Below are positions 50,713-59,394 of a DNA stretch of 64,000 nt, one piece after another. The position numbers and the translations under genes were made by a program. The notes under the pieces are model-generated. The model saw only the letters and a program-made list of their open reading frames with translations. It made no database searches and was not told where the DNA came from. The stretch's first letter is position 1; each line of letters starts with the position of its first letter. Location: contig NZ_JAUCZF010000002.1 of assembly GCF_030373245.1 (NCBI RefSeq), forward strand, positions 1-64,000. The letters are read 5' to 3'. The stretch is from Hydrogenophaga sp. (GTDB lineage Bacteria > Pseudomonadota > Gammaproteobacteria > Burkholderiales > Burkholderiaceae_C).

Positions 50713-51378
50713 ATGTACTCAAGCGCTCTCAATCTCAATGGCCTGGGCACCCAGGTCGGCAGCTCCACGCGAGCGGACAAGGCCGACAGCAACACCGATC
50801 CACAAGCCGCGCAGGACCGGTTCCTCACGCTGCTGGTGGCACAGATCAACAGCCAGGATCCGCTCAACCCGATGGACAACGCGCAGATGACCACGCAGAT
50901 GGCGCAGATCAATACCGTCAGCGGCATCCAGCAGCTCAACGCAACCCTCAAGGGCATGTCCGAGCAATACGGCTCGATGCAAAAACTGCAAGCCACTTCG
51001 CTGATTGGCCGGCAGGCCTTGATGGACGGCAACGCGCTCACTTTCCAGGGATCGACCGCCCAGGGTGCGCTGTTGCTGGAGAGCGCGGCGTCTGGCGTTC
51101 AGGTGGACATCCTCGGTACCAACGGGACGCTGATCGATTCGGTCCAGCTCGGTTCACTGGGGGCAGGACAGCACGCCTTCGAGTGGGAATCCCGAGGGCT
51201 GGACCCAGCCACGGTTGCAGGATTTGCCGTGCGGGCGACAGCTGCAGGGCAACCGCTGGCGGCCACGCCGCTGTCGCGCCAGACCATCAGCTCGATCGGA
51301 TTTTCAGGTGGTGCACTGAACCTGCAGCTGCAGGATGGGCGCACGGTGGGCTATGAGCAGGTCCGCGCGTTCATGTGA
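50713..51378 (+). CDS. flgD: Flagellar hook cap/scaffolding protein FlgD
   Basis: The scaffold for hook polymerisation. The 221-aa protein contains DRFLTLLVAQINSQDPLNPMDNAQMTTQMAQINTVSGIQQLNATL, the FlgD signature, and a C-terminal FlgD Ig-like domain (LDPATVAGFAVRATAAGQPL). It lies 14 bases after flgC and 62 before flgE. Confidence 0.96.
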   Translation: MYSSALNLNGLGTQVGSSTRADKADSNTDPQAAQDRFLTLLVAQINSQDPLNPMDNAQMTTQMAQINTVSGIQQLNATLKGMSEQYGSMQKLQATSLIGRQALMDGNALTFQGSTAQGALLLESAASGVQVDILGTNGTLIDSVQLGSLGAGQHAFEWESRGLDPATVAGFAVRATAAGQPLAATPLSRQTISSIGFSGGALNLQLQDGRTVGYEQVRAFM

Positions 51379-51440
51379 ATCCGCGGTCCCGCCGACCAGT
51401 TTTTCTCTTCTCCCAACTTTCGTTTCCCAAGGAAATCATC

Positions 51441-52655
51441 ATGGCATTCCAACAAGGTCTCTCGGGTCTGAACAGCGCCAGCCGAAATCTCGACGTCATT
51501 GGCAACAACATCGCCAACGCCAACACGGTTGGCATGAAAGCATCGCGCGCAGAGTTTGCCGAGCTCTACGCGAACTCCATCAACGGGTCGGGCAATTCGA
51601 ACACCGGACTGGGCGTGAGCGTGGCTGCGGTGACGCAAAGCTTCACCCAGGGCAACATCACCATCACGGGCAACGAGCTTGACATTGCCATCAACGGCAA
51701 TGGTTTCTTCGAGCTCACCAATCCCGATGGTTCGCTCTCTTACACCCGAGCCGGTCAATTCAAGCTCGACCGCGATGGAGGCATCGTCAACAACCAGGGC
51801 TCCCAAGTGATGGGCTACCCCACGGATGCCGCTGGCAATCGACTCAGCTTCGAGTCCGCTCCGCTCACGCTGCCCACGGGCGGACCCATTCCTGCGCAGC
51901 CCACCAGCCAGATCACCGCCGAGTTCAACCTCGATGCACGGGCCGTCGTGGCTGCCTCGGCCACACCCCCCACGCCGATCTCCACCTACGGCACCTCGCT
52001 GGTGGCCTTTGATCCGCAAGGCCTTGAAATTCCGGTGGGGCTGGCGTTCCAGAAGACCGCGAACAACCAGTGGAACGTCTACACCAGCGTCAATGGGTCC
52101 GACCCGGCCTTGTCCACGCCCTTTGCGGTGAGCTTCCTCGCCGACGGCACGCTGAACCCGGCTACCGTGATCCCCCCGATCACCCTGGCCTCGCCCAACG
52201 ACCCCGCGCAGACATTCACTGCACAGCTTGACTTTGGCCAGGTGACGCAGTTTGGAACCAGTTTCGCCGTGACCAACCTCACCCAGGATGGCTTTCGACC
52301 CGGTGAGCTGACCAGCCTCAAGGTGGAAGACAACGGCGTGGTGCTGGCGCGCTACTCCAACGGTGAGTCGAGAGCTGCTGGGCAGATTTCCCTGGTGAAC
52401 TTTCGCAATGCGCAAGGACTGGCGCCCACCGGCGGCGGCAGCTGGAGCATGACATTCGCCTCAGGCGATCCGGTCCGAGGGGCACCCGGGGAGGGCAAGC
52501 TGGGCTTTCTTCGTGCAGGCGCGGTGGAAGACTCGAACATCGATATCACCTCGGAACTGGTGAGCATGATGACGGCGCAGCGCGCCTACCAGGCCAATGC
52601 GCAAACCATCAAGACCCAGGACCAGGTCATGAGCACGCTTCTCAATATGCGCTGA
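51441..52655 (+). CDS. flgE: Flagellar hook protein FlgE
   Basis: The hook subunit. The 404-aa protein starts at ATG 51441 (MAFQQGLSGLNSASRNLDVIGNNIANANTVGMKASRAEF), after AAGGAAATC. The C-terminal rod/hook helix is LVSMMTAQRAYQANAQTIKTQDQVMSTLLNMR. The middle has the usual beta-rich hook domains. The length is typical. Confidence 0.97.
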   Translation: MAFQQGLSGLNSASRNLDVIGNNIANANTVGMKASRAEFAELYANSINGSGNSNTGLGVSVAAVTQSFTQGNITITGNELDIAINGNGFFELTNPDGSLSYTRAGQFKLDRDGGIVNNQGSQVMGYPTDAAGNRLSFESAPLTLPTGGPIPAQPTSQITAEFNLDARAVVAASATPPTPISTYGTSLVAFDPQGLEIPVGLAFQKTANNQWNVYTSVNGSDPALSTPFAVSFLADGTLNPATVIPPITLASPNDPAQTFTAQLDFGQVTQFGTSFAVTNLTQDGFRPGELTSLKVEDNGVVLARYSNGESRAAGQISLVNFRNAQGLAPTGGGSWSMTFASGDPVRGAPGEGKLGFLRAGAVEDSNIDITSELVSMMTAQRAYQANAQTIKTQDQVMSTLLNMR

Positions 52656-52659
52656 CAGC

Positions 52660-52744
52660 GCACCCCTCGATCCGCCGGTGGCGTCATCCCCAGAAGGGGG
52701 CGGCACTGGCGGTCTGGCAAAGCCAGGTCCGCTGGTGCCCCTGG
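52660..52744 (+). repeat. Family-1 intergenic repeat between flgE and flgF
   Basis: A diverged copy: ACCCCTCGATCCGCCGGTGG, CGTCATCCCCAGAAGGGGG, GGCGGTCTGGCAAAGCCAGG, TCCGCTGGTGCCCCTGG. Confidence 0.8.
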
Positions 52745-52825
52745 TTTCGGACACCTCGCTCTGGTTCCCTTGTTGGTCTTCGTGCTTCTCTTGTCTTTTT
52801 CAGTCGCGTTCACCTGGAGTTCCCC

Positions 52826-53563
52826 ATGGACCGCATGATTTACACCGCCATGACCGGCGCCAACGCGGCGCAGCACCGGCAACAACTGCTGGCAAACAAC
52901 CTCGCCAATGCGTCGACGCCGGGCTTTCGCGCCGAGCTTGCGACCTTTCGCGCGGTGCCGGTGCGCGGCGATGGGGCCAGCACCCGCGTGTTTGCGCTGG
53001 AGGCCACGGCTGGCCATTCGGATGCACCCGGCCCAGTCACCAGCACCGGGAGAAACCTGGATGTGGCCGCACGGAGCAACAGCTATTTCGCGGTGCTGGG
53101 ACTGGACGGCACCGAGGCCTACACCCGCGCCGGCGCGCTCGAAGTCGATGCCGAAGGCACGCTGGTCAACCCCCAGGGCCTGCCCATGTTGAGCGACGGC
53201 GGTCCCATCGTGGCGCCTGTGGGTGCGCAGCTCGCCATTGGCGAAGACGGCACGGTGACCGCCAGCGTCAACGGGCAACCCCCTCAGGCGCTCGGCCGGC
53301 TCAAGCTGGTGACACCAGACGCAGATAACCGCCTCAAGCGCAGCGAAGACGGCCTGTTCCGAGGCCCGCTGGGCGATCCGCTGGCGGCCGATGCCAACGC
53401 GCGCCTGCAAAGCGGCGCGCTCGAAGGCAGCAACGTCAATCCCATCGAGGCCATGGTCGGGATGATCGCCGTGGCGCGCCAATTTGAAGTGCAGATGCGC
53501 ATGTTGCAGAACGGCGAGACCAACGACAAGACCGCCGCCCAGTTGCTCAGCCTCAATGGCTGA
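52826..53563 (+). CDS. flgF: Flagellar proximal rod protein FlgF
   Basis: A rod subunit. The 245-aa protein begins MDRMIYTAMTGANAAQHRQQLLANNLANASTPGFRAEL. The central motif is LDVAARSNSYFAVLGLDGTEAYTRAGALEVDAEG, and the C-terminus is LEGSNVNPIEAMVGMIAVARQFEVQMRMLQN. flgG follows after 24 bases. Confidence 0.96.
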   Translation: MDRMIYTAMTGANAAQHRQQLLANNLANASTPGFRAELATFRAVPVRGDGASTRVFALEATAGHSDAPGPVTSTGRNLDVAARSNSYFAVLGLDGTEAYTRAGALEVDAEGTLVNPQGLPMLSDGGPIVAPVGAQLAIGEDGTVTASVNGQPPQALGRLKLVTPDADNRLKRSEDGLFRGPLGDPLAADANARLQSGALEGSNVNPIEAMVGMIAVARQFEVQMRMLQNGETNDKTAAQLLSLNG

Positions 53564-53587
53564 CCCTCGTTTTTCCAGGAGCACCCC

Positions 53588-54370
53588 ATGATCAATTCGC
53601 TGTGGATTTCCAAGACCGGCATGCAGGCCCAGCAGACCCAGCTGGACGTGATTTCCAACAACCTGGCCAACACCTCCACCAACGGCTTCAAGCGCGCCAA
53701 CGCCGTGTTTGAGGACCTGATGTACCAGAACCTGCGCCAGGTCGGCGCCAACAGCGCCGAGCAGAGCGAGCTGCCCACCGGCCTGCAGCTGGGCCTCGGT
53801 GTGCGCACTGTGGCCACGTCGCGCTCCTTTGCGCAGGGCAGCCTGCAACAGTCGGGCAACAACCTCGATCTGGCCATCAGCGGCAATGGCTTTTTGCAGG
53901 TCAGCATGCCCGATGGCACCACCGGCTACACCCGCGATGGCAGCCTGCAGATCGACGCCCAGGGCCGCATGGTCACCTCCAGCGGCTACCCGCTGACCTC
54001 GGGCATCACCATTCCCGCCGAAGCGCAGAGCATCACCGTCTCCAGCGACGGCGTGGTCTCGGTCAAGCTGCCGGGCAGTGCCCAGCCCTCGGTGGTCGGC
54101 AACATCGAGCTGGCCAACTTCATCAACCCGGCCGGCCTGGAGCCGCGCGGCCAGAACCTGTTCACCGAGAGCCTGGCCTCGGGCAACCCGATCAACGGCG
54201 CACCCGGCAGCGCGGGCATGGGCACGGTCATGCAGGGTTTTGTCGAGACCTCCAACGTCAACGTGGTGCAGGAACTGGTCACCATGATCCAGACCCAGCG
54301 CGCCTACGAGATGAACTCCAAGGCGATCCAGACCAGCGACCAGATGCTGCAACGCCTGGCGCAGTTGTGA
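53588..54370 (+). CDS. flgG: Flagellar distal rod protein FlgG
   Basis: The distal rod subunit. The 260-aa protein begins [53 protein letters not shown]. The C-terminus is [43 protein letters not shown]. It has the standard length for the family. Confidence 0.97.
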   Translation: MINSLWISKTGMQAQQTQLDVISNNLANTSTNGFKRANAVFEDLMYQNLRQVGANSAEQSELPTGLQLGLGVRTVATSRSFAQGSLQQSGNNLDLAISGNGFLQVSMPDGTTGYTRDGSLQIDAQGRMVTSSGYPLTSGITIPAEAQSITVSSDGVVSVKLPGSAQPSVVGNIELANFINPAGLEPRGQNLFTESLASGNPINGAPGSAGMGTVMQGFVETSNVNVVQELVTMIQTQRAYEMNSKAIQTSDQMLQRLAQL

Positions 54371-54374
54371 TGGC

Positions 54375-54455
54375 CCACCCCCGCCGCGCTTCGCGCGACC
54401 CCCTCAAGGGGGCAACGCTGGCGGCCCGGCAAAGCCGGTTCCGCGGCGTTCTGGG
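54375..54455 (+). repeat. Family-1 intergenic repeat between flgG and flgH
   Basis: CACCCCCGCCGCGCTTCGCG, CGACCCCCTCAAGGGGGCAAC, GGCGGCCCGGCAAAGCCGGT, TCCGCGGCGTTCTGGG. It is one of the copies nearest the consensus. Confidence 0.9.
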
Positions 54456-54506
54456 CTGGAGTCACGCGCTTCGACTTGCTTCGGCTATGGCCACGGGAAA
54501 AGCTTC

Positions 54507-55190
54507 ATGAATCACTTTTCTATTCCTCGTATCGTTCCGCTCGCGCTCCTGGTTCTGACCGGCTGCGCGTCGCTTCAAAACACGCCCGAGGTCGACGTGG
54601 TGCCTGTGTCGGCGGTGCGCTATGCGCCGGCGCCAGTGGTGTCGGCAGTGCCTACGGGTGGCATTTTCCAGGCGGCGAGCTACAGGCCAGCGTTTGAGGA
54701 CCCGCGTGCGCGCTTGCCGGGCGACAGCCTCACGATCCAGATCACCGAGCGCATCAACGCGAGCCAGAAATCGTCGGCCTCGATCGACCGCTCGGGTGAG
54801 TTGTCGGCCAGCGTGTCGGCGTTCCCGTTCTTGAAGGCGCCGTTGCTCGACAAGTTCCAGACCGGGGCCGAGTCGTCGAACAGCTTCGCCGGCACGGGCG
54901 GCACCGAGAGCGCCAACAACTTCTCGGGCTCGATCACCGCCACCGTGCTGGAGGTCTTGCCCAACGGCCACCTGGTGGTGGCGGGTGAAAAGCAGATCGG
55001 CGTGAACCAGAACGTGGACGTGCTGCGCTTCTCGGGCACGGTCGATCCGCGCCAGATCCAGCCAGGCAACATCGTGCCCTCCGCGCAGGTGGCCAACGCG
55101 CGCATCGAATCGCGTGGTCGCGGCGCTCAAGGCGAAGCGCTCTCAATTGGCTGGTTGGCGCGGTTCTTTTTGAGCGTTATCCCGTTCTGA
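54507..55190 (+). CDS. flgH: Flagellar L-ring lipoprotein FlgH
   Basis: Forms the outer-membrane L ring. The 227-aa protein has a lipoprotein signal (IVPLALLVLTGCASLQN), with the lipidated Cys in LTGC at about residue 20. Later motifs are RARLPGDSLTIQITERINASQKSSASIDRSG and the C-terminal GHLVVAGEKQIGVNQNVDVLRFSGTVDPRQIQPGNIVPSAQVANARIE. Confidence 0.96.
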   Translation: MNHFSIPRIVPLALLVLTGCASLQNTPEVDVVPVSAVRYAPAPVVSAVPTGGIFQAASYRPAFEDPRARLPGDSLTIQITERINASQKSSASIDRSGELSASVSAFPFLKAPLLDKFQTGAESSNSFAGTGGTESANNFSGSITATVLEVLPNGHLVVAGEKQIGVNQNVDVLRFSGTVDPRQIQPGNIVPSAQVANARIESRGRGAQGEALSIGWLARFFLSVIPF

Positions 55191-55210
55191 GCTTGCCCAG
55201 AATAGGGCTC

Positions 55211-56404
55211 ATGAAATCCCAGTTTGTGCCGATGACCGCCCCGCTCAACTGCCGCCTGTTTCCTGCCGCGCCGACCAGCGCGCGAGCCTGGGGGCTGCTG
55301 CTCGCGACCGTGGGGCTGATCGCACTCACCCTGTGGTGGGCTGAGCCGGCGGCAGCGCAGGGCATCCGGGTCAAGGAAATTGCCTCTGTGCAAGGTGTGC
55401 GCAGCAACCAGCTGACCGGCTATGGCCTGGTGGTGGGCCTGGACGGCACAGGCGACCAGACCACGCAAATGCCTTACACCGCGCAAAGCCTGCAAAACCA
55501 GTTGCAGCAGCTCGGCCTGTCGCTGCCTCCGGGCGCGAGCCTGCAGCTGAAGAATGTGGCCGCGGTCATGGTCACCGGCCAGCTGCCGGCGTTTGCCCAG
55601 CCCGGCCAGATGATGGACGTGACGGTATCGTCCATCGGCAACGCCAAATCGCTGCGCGGCGGCACGCTGATCACCACGCCGCTCAAAGGCGCCGATGGCC
55701 AGATCTACGCGCTGGCCCAGGGCAACCTGCTGGTGGGGGGTGCGGGTGCATCGGCCGGTGGCAGCAAGGTGCAGATCAACCACCTGAGCGCTGGCCGCAT
55801 TCCGGGTGGCGCCCAGATCGAGCGTGCGGTGGCCACGCCATTTGCGCTCGGCGACACCATCGACCTGGGCCTGGATGCCAGCGACTTCCAGACGGCGCTG
55901 CGCGTCACCGACGCCATCAACAAAAAGCTGGGCAGCGGTACCGCCAATGCGGTGGACGGCCGCGTGATCCGCCTGCGCGCCCCAGCCGATCCCAATGCCC
56001 GTGTCGGTTTTCTCGCCGCGGTGGAAGAGGTGCGGCTGGAAGCGCCGGTGCCGGTGGCCAAGGTCATCATCAATTCGCGCACCGGCTCCATCGTGATGAA
56101 CCAGGCCGTGACGCTGGCGGCTTGTGCCGTGTCGCACGGCAACCTCTCGGTCAGCATCAGCTCCACGCCGGTGATCAGCCAGCCCAACCCGCTGTCGCCC
56201 GGCGCGCAGACGGTGGTGACCGAAAAAGCCAACATCCAGATCAGCCAGGACAGCGGCTCGCTGATCGAAGTGCCCGCCGCCGCCAAGCTTTCTGACGTGG
56301 TGCGCGCGCTCAACGCGCTGGGCGCCACGCCGCAAGACCTGCTCGCCATCCTGCAGGCGATCAAGGCCTCGGGTGCGCTCAATGCGGAGCTGGAGGTGAT
56401 ATGA
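55211..56404 (+). CDS. flgI: Flagellar P-ring protein FlgI
   Basis: Forms the periplasmic P ring. The 397-aa protein (from ATG 55211) has a long signal region ending LIALTLWWAEPAAAQG, then IRVKEIASVQGVRSNQLTGYGLVVGLDGTGDQT, the FlgI signature, and PVPVAKVIINSRTGSIVMNQ. The start is uncertain: ATG 55232 is also possible, and no strong ribosome site is seen. It is 20 bases after flgH. Confidence 0.95.
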   Translation: MKSQFVPMTAPLNCRLFPAAPTSARAWGLLLATVGLIALTLWWAEPAAAQGIRVKEIASVQGVRSNQLTGYGLVVGLDGTGDQTTQMPYTAQSLQNQLQQLGLSLPPGASLQLKNVAAVMVTGQLPAFAQPGQMMDVTVSSIGNAKSLRGGTLITTPLKGADGQIYALAQGNLLVGGAGASAGGSKVQINHLSAGRIPGGAQIERAVATPFALGDTIDLGLDASDFQTALRVTDAINKKLGSGTANAVDGRVIRLRAPADPNARVGFLAAVEEVRLEAPVPVAKVIINSRTGSIVMNQAVTLAACAVSHGNLSVSISSTPVISQPNPLSPGAQTVVTEKANIQISQDSGSLIEVPAAAKLSDVVRALNALGATPQDLLAILQAIKASGALNAELEVI

Positions 56405-56405
56405 A

Positions 56406-56485
56406 CCACCCCCGCGCCGCTTCGCGTCACCCCCTCAAGGGGGCAACACCTGCGGTCTGGCAAAGCCAGTCCCGCGGTGTTCTGA
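56406..56485 (+). repeat. Family-1 intergenic repeat between flgI and flgJ
   Basis: CACCCCCGCGCCGCTTCGCG, TCACCCCCTCAAGGGGGCAAC, GCGGTCTGGCAAAGCCAGTC, CCGCGGTGTTCTGAGG. It is followed by a tail (AGTTCATTTCGCGCCGGA, then GTTGCGCGTC) that also occurs after the second motA/motB copy. Confidence 0.9.
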
Positions 56486-56597
56486 GGCAGTTCATTTCGC
56501 GCCGGATGTTTCCTCGCCACCTCGCCGACACGACGGGCATGTTGCGCGTCGAGGTCATGGCCAGTCGCCGGCAGGAGATGCTGGCCTGGAGGTGGTC

Positions 56598-57485
56598 ATG
56601 ACCAGTTCGCCCCTGTCTTTCCAGGGCCTGGCGGCCGATCCGGGTGCGCTCAATGCCTTGCGCTACAGCGCAGGCTCGGGCAAGGACGAAAAGGCAGCGC
56701 TCAAAGAGGCGGCCAAGCAGTTTGAGTCGCTGTTCATGCGCGAACTCATCAAGAGCATGCGCGAGGCCACTGAGAAGTCGGGCTTGATGGATGGTGAGGG
56801 CACCAGCCTGGGCACCGATTTGCTGGACCAGCAGTTTGCCGTTCAGCTCTCGGGTCTGCCGGGCGGCCTGTCCGACGCAATCCAGCGCCAGCTCGGGCGC
56901 CAGATCGTGTCTGGATCAACTTCCGGCACAGACAACAGCCCACTGCCGCGTAGCAGCGACCTCAGTACCGTGGGCCGCCTCGGTGCAGGACCGCGCCAGT
57001 CTGGCTTTGTCAATCAGCACGGCGAAGCTGCGGCCATGGTGTCGCGCGAGTCGGGCATTCCGGCCAGCTTCATGATCGGCCAGGCCGGACACGAAACCGG
57101 CTGGGGTCGCAGCGAGATCCGCCACGCCGATGGCTCCAACTCCCACAACCTGTTTGGCATCAAGGCCACCGGTGGATGGAAGGGCAAGGTCGCCGAGATC
57201 ACGACCACCGAATACATCGACGGCGAGCCACGCAAGGTCACCGCGCGTTTTCGAGCCTACGACTCCTACGCCGACTCGTTCCGCGACTACGCCCGGATGA
57301 TCAGCCAGAGCCCACGCTACGAGCCGGTGATGGAACAGCTGCATTCGGTGCAGGGTTTTGCCAGCGGTCTGCAACAGGCCGGCTACGCCACCGACCCGCA
57401 GTACGCTGCCAAGCTCAGCCGCGCGATCAACGCCACGCTGAGCCTGCAGCGCGGCATCGCCTCGTCGAGCAACGGGACGGTCTGA
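56598..57485 (+). CDS. flgJ: Flagellar rod cap / peptidoglycan hydrolase FlgJ
   Basis: A dual-function protein. The N-terminal rod-binding part is EAAKQFESLFMRELIKSMREATEKSGLMDGEGTSLGTDLLDQQFAVQLSG. The C-terminal glucosaminidase domain has the catalytic Glu in GQAGHETGWGRSEIRHADGSNSHNLFGIKA and AYDSYADSFRDYARMI. The 295-aa protein starts at ATG 56598 with GGAGG five bases before; the track's GTG is two codons earlier. The full two-domain form is typical of beta- and gammaproteobacteria. Confidence 0.96.
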   Translation: MTSSPLSFQGLAADPGALNALRYSAGSGKDEKAALKEAAKQFESLFMRELIKSMREATEKSGLMDGEGTSLGTDLLDQQFAVQLSGLPGGLSDAIQRQLGRQIVSGSTSGTDNSPLPRSSDLSTVGRLGAGPRQSGFVNQHGEAAAMVSRESGIPASFMIGQAGHETGWGRSEIRHADGSNSHNLFGIKATGGWKGKVAEITTTEYIDGEPRKVTARFRAYDSYADSFRDYARMISQSPRYEPVMEQLHSVQGFASGLQQAGYATDPQYAAKLSRAINATLSLQRGIASSSNGTV

Positions 57486-57486
57486 C

Positions 57487-59382
57487 ATGTCGGGCGCACT
57501 CAACATCGCCACCCGGGCACTCAATACCAACCTGGCAGCCCTGCAGGTCATTGGCAACAACATTGCCAACGTCAATACCGATGGCTATTCGCGCCAGAAC
57601 GTGCTGCTGCAGTCTTCGGGCTATCAGGAGTTTGGCAATGGCTTCTTTGGCAAGGGTGTGGAAATCGCCACCGTCACCCGATCGCACAGCGCCTACCTGA
57701 CGCGCGAGGCCATTCTGTCCCAGTCGGTGGCCTCGGCCGATGGCTTGCGCCTGAGCAAGCTCAGGCAGATGGAAGACCTGTTTCCGACCGGAGAAGCCGG
57801 TCTCGGTTCGGCCATGAACAGCATGCTCAACGCATGGGCTGACGTGGCCGCTGCGCCCAGCAACCTCACTGCTCGTGTGGTCGTGCTGGCAAGAGCCGAT
57901 GAATTGGCGGCGCGCCTGCGCAATACCGCTTCGCAACTGGATCAGCAGAAGCAAGGTGCTGTGCTGCAAGCGGAAGGCACGGTGACCACGGTGAACCGGC
58001 TGGCACAAGACCTGGCCTCCGTCAACCAGCGCATCATCGAAACCCAAGGCTCTGCGAACACCCCCAACGACCTGTTTGATCAGCGCGATCAGCTGCTGAG
58101 TGAACTCAACAAGTACATCCAGACCTCCAATGTGCCTGGTCAGGATGGCACAGTGAGTGTGTTTGTCGGTGGCAGTCAGCCCCTGGTTCTGGGGCGCAAT
58201 GCCAATCAGCTCGCCGTGACCAGTGATCCCATCGATCCGGCCCGCAAAGGCTTGTCCTTTGTGCAAAGTGGCGTGACCACGCCGCTGAGCGACAACACCC
58301 TTGGCGGCGGTGAGCTCGCCGGGTTGATGACTTTCTTGAACCAGGATCTGCCTGACATGCAGAACCAGCTGGGTCGCATGGCGCTGGCGCTGGCCACCAC
58401 GGTGAACCAGCAGCACCGTCTGGGTGTGGACCTCAACGGCGTGGCCGGTACCGATTTTTTTGTGCCGCCCTCGGCCGCCACCGGCCTGCCGGCGCCAACC
58501 AACACGGGCAGCGCCACGGCGCAGGTGAGGGTCAACGATCCGGCCGCGCTGCGCGCCTCCGATTACGAGCTGCGCGTCAATGCCACTGGCGTCGACGTGA
58601 TCCGTCTGAGCGACGGCCTGAGCACTTCCATGGGTCCCCTGCCGGTCACGCTGGACGGTCTTACCTTCGAGCTGCCCAGCGGAGCTGTTGCACCGGGCGA
58701 TCGTTTCGTGTTCCAGCCCTATGCGAGCGCGGCCCGCAACATCAGCCTGTCGCTCGCTGCGCCTGACCAGTTGGCGGCAGCCAGTCCGGTGCTGGTCACA
58801 CCCGGATTGGGCAACGCCAGCGGCATGAGCGTGGAGAGGCTCTCGGCGGTCAGTCCCTCCGCGAGTCTCACCAATCCCGTCACCATCAGCTTTCAGGCCG
58901 ACGGCACTTACACCGTTGTGGACCCGGTGGCAGGCACCAGTTCAAGCGGCAATGCCTACACAGCGGGTCAGCCGATCAATGTCAACGGCTGGAGTCTTAC
59001 CCTTCGAGGCAGTCCGACCGCGGGCGACAGTTTTGAGGTCGCGGGTGCACCGGCCGGCTCCACCCGTCAGAACGCAGGCAATGCAGGCGCCATCTTGGCG
59101 TTGCGCGAGCAGCCTACCTTCGAAGGAGTGCCGCTGGCCGATGGCTACACCAGCCTGTTTTCTTCGCTGGGGACCAAAGTCCAGTCGGCCCGATTCGCGG
59201 CCGACTTCACCGCCCAGGTAGCAACGAGCGCCGAGAGCGCTCGCGCCGGCGTGTCTGGCGTGAACCTGGACGAGGAGGCCGCCCGGCTGTTGCAGTTCCA
59301 GCAGTCGTATCAAGCCGCAGCAAAGTTTCTGCAGATCGCCCAGAGCACGTTTGACACGCTGCTCCAGACGGTCGGTCGATAG
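57487..59382 (+). CDS. flgK: Hook-filament junction protein FlgK (HAP1)
   Basis: The 631-aa protein begins MSGALNIATRALNTNLAALQVIGNNIANVNTDGYSRQNVLLQSSGYQEFGNGFFGKGVEI, the FlgK N-terminus. The C-terminus is SGVNLDEEAARLLQFQQSYQAAAKFLQIAQSTFDTLLQTVGR. It starts one base after the flgJ stop. Confidence 0.97.
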   Translation: MSGALNIATRALNTNLAALQVIGNNIANVNTDGYSRQNVLLQSSGYQEFGNGFFGKGVEIATVTRSHSAYLTREAILSQSVASADGLRLSKLRQMEDLFPTGEAGLGSAMNSMLNAWADVAAAPSNLTARVVVLARADELAARLRNTASQLDQQKQGAVLQAEGTVTTVNRLAQDLASVNQRIIETQGSANTPNDLFDQRDQLLSELNKYIQTSNVPGQDGTVSVFVGGSQPLVLGRNANQLAVTSDPIDPARKGLSFVQSGVTTPLSDNTLGGGELAGLMTFLNQDLPDMQNQLGRMALALATTVNQQHRLGVDLNGVAGTDFFVPPSAATGLPAPTNTGSATAQVRVNDPAALRASDYELRVNATGVDVIRLSDGLSTSMGPLPVTLDGLTFELPSGAVAPGDRFVFQPYASAARNISLSLAAPDQLAAASPVLVTPGLGNASGMSVERLSAVSPSASLTNPVTISFQADGTYTVVDPVAGTSSSGNAYTAGQPINVNGWSLTLRGSPTAGDSFEVAGAPAGSTRQNAGNAGAILALREQPTFEGVPLADGYTSLFSSLGTKVQSARFAADFTAQVATSAESARAGVSGVNLDEEAARLLQFQQSYQAAAKFLQIAQSTFDTLLQTVGR

Positions 59383-59394
59383 CGAGGGCACACC

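Noticed and set aside
52586-54352. 588-aa minus-strand ORF
   Set aside because: Antisense to flgF and flgG; no motif, no ribosome site, biased composition.
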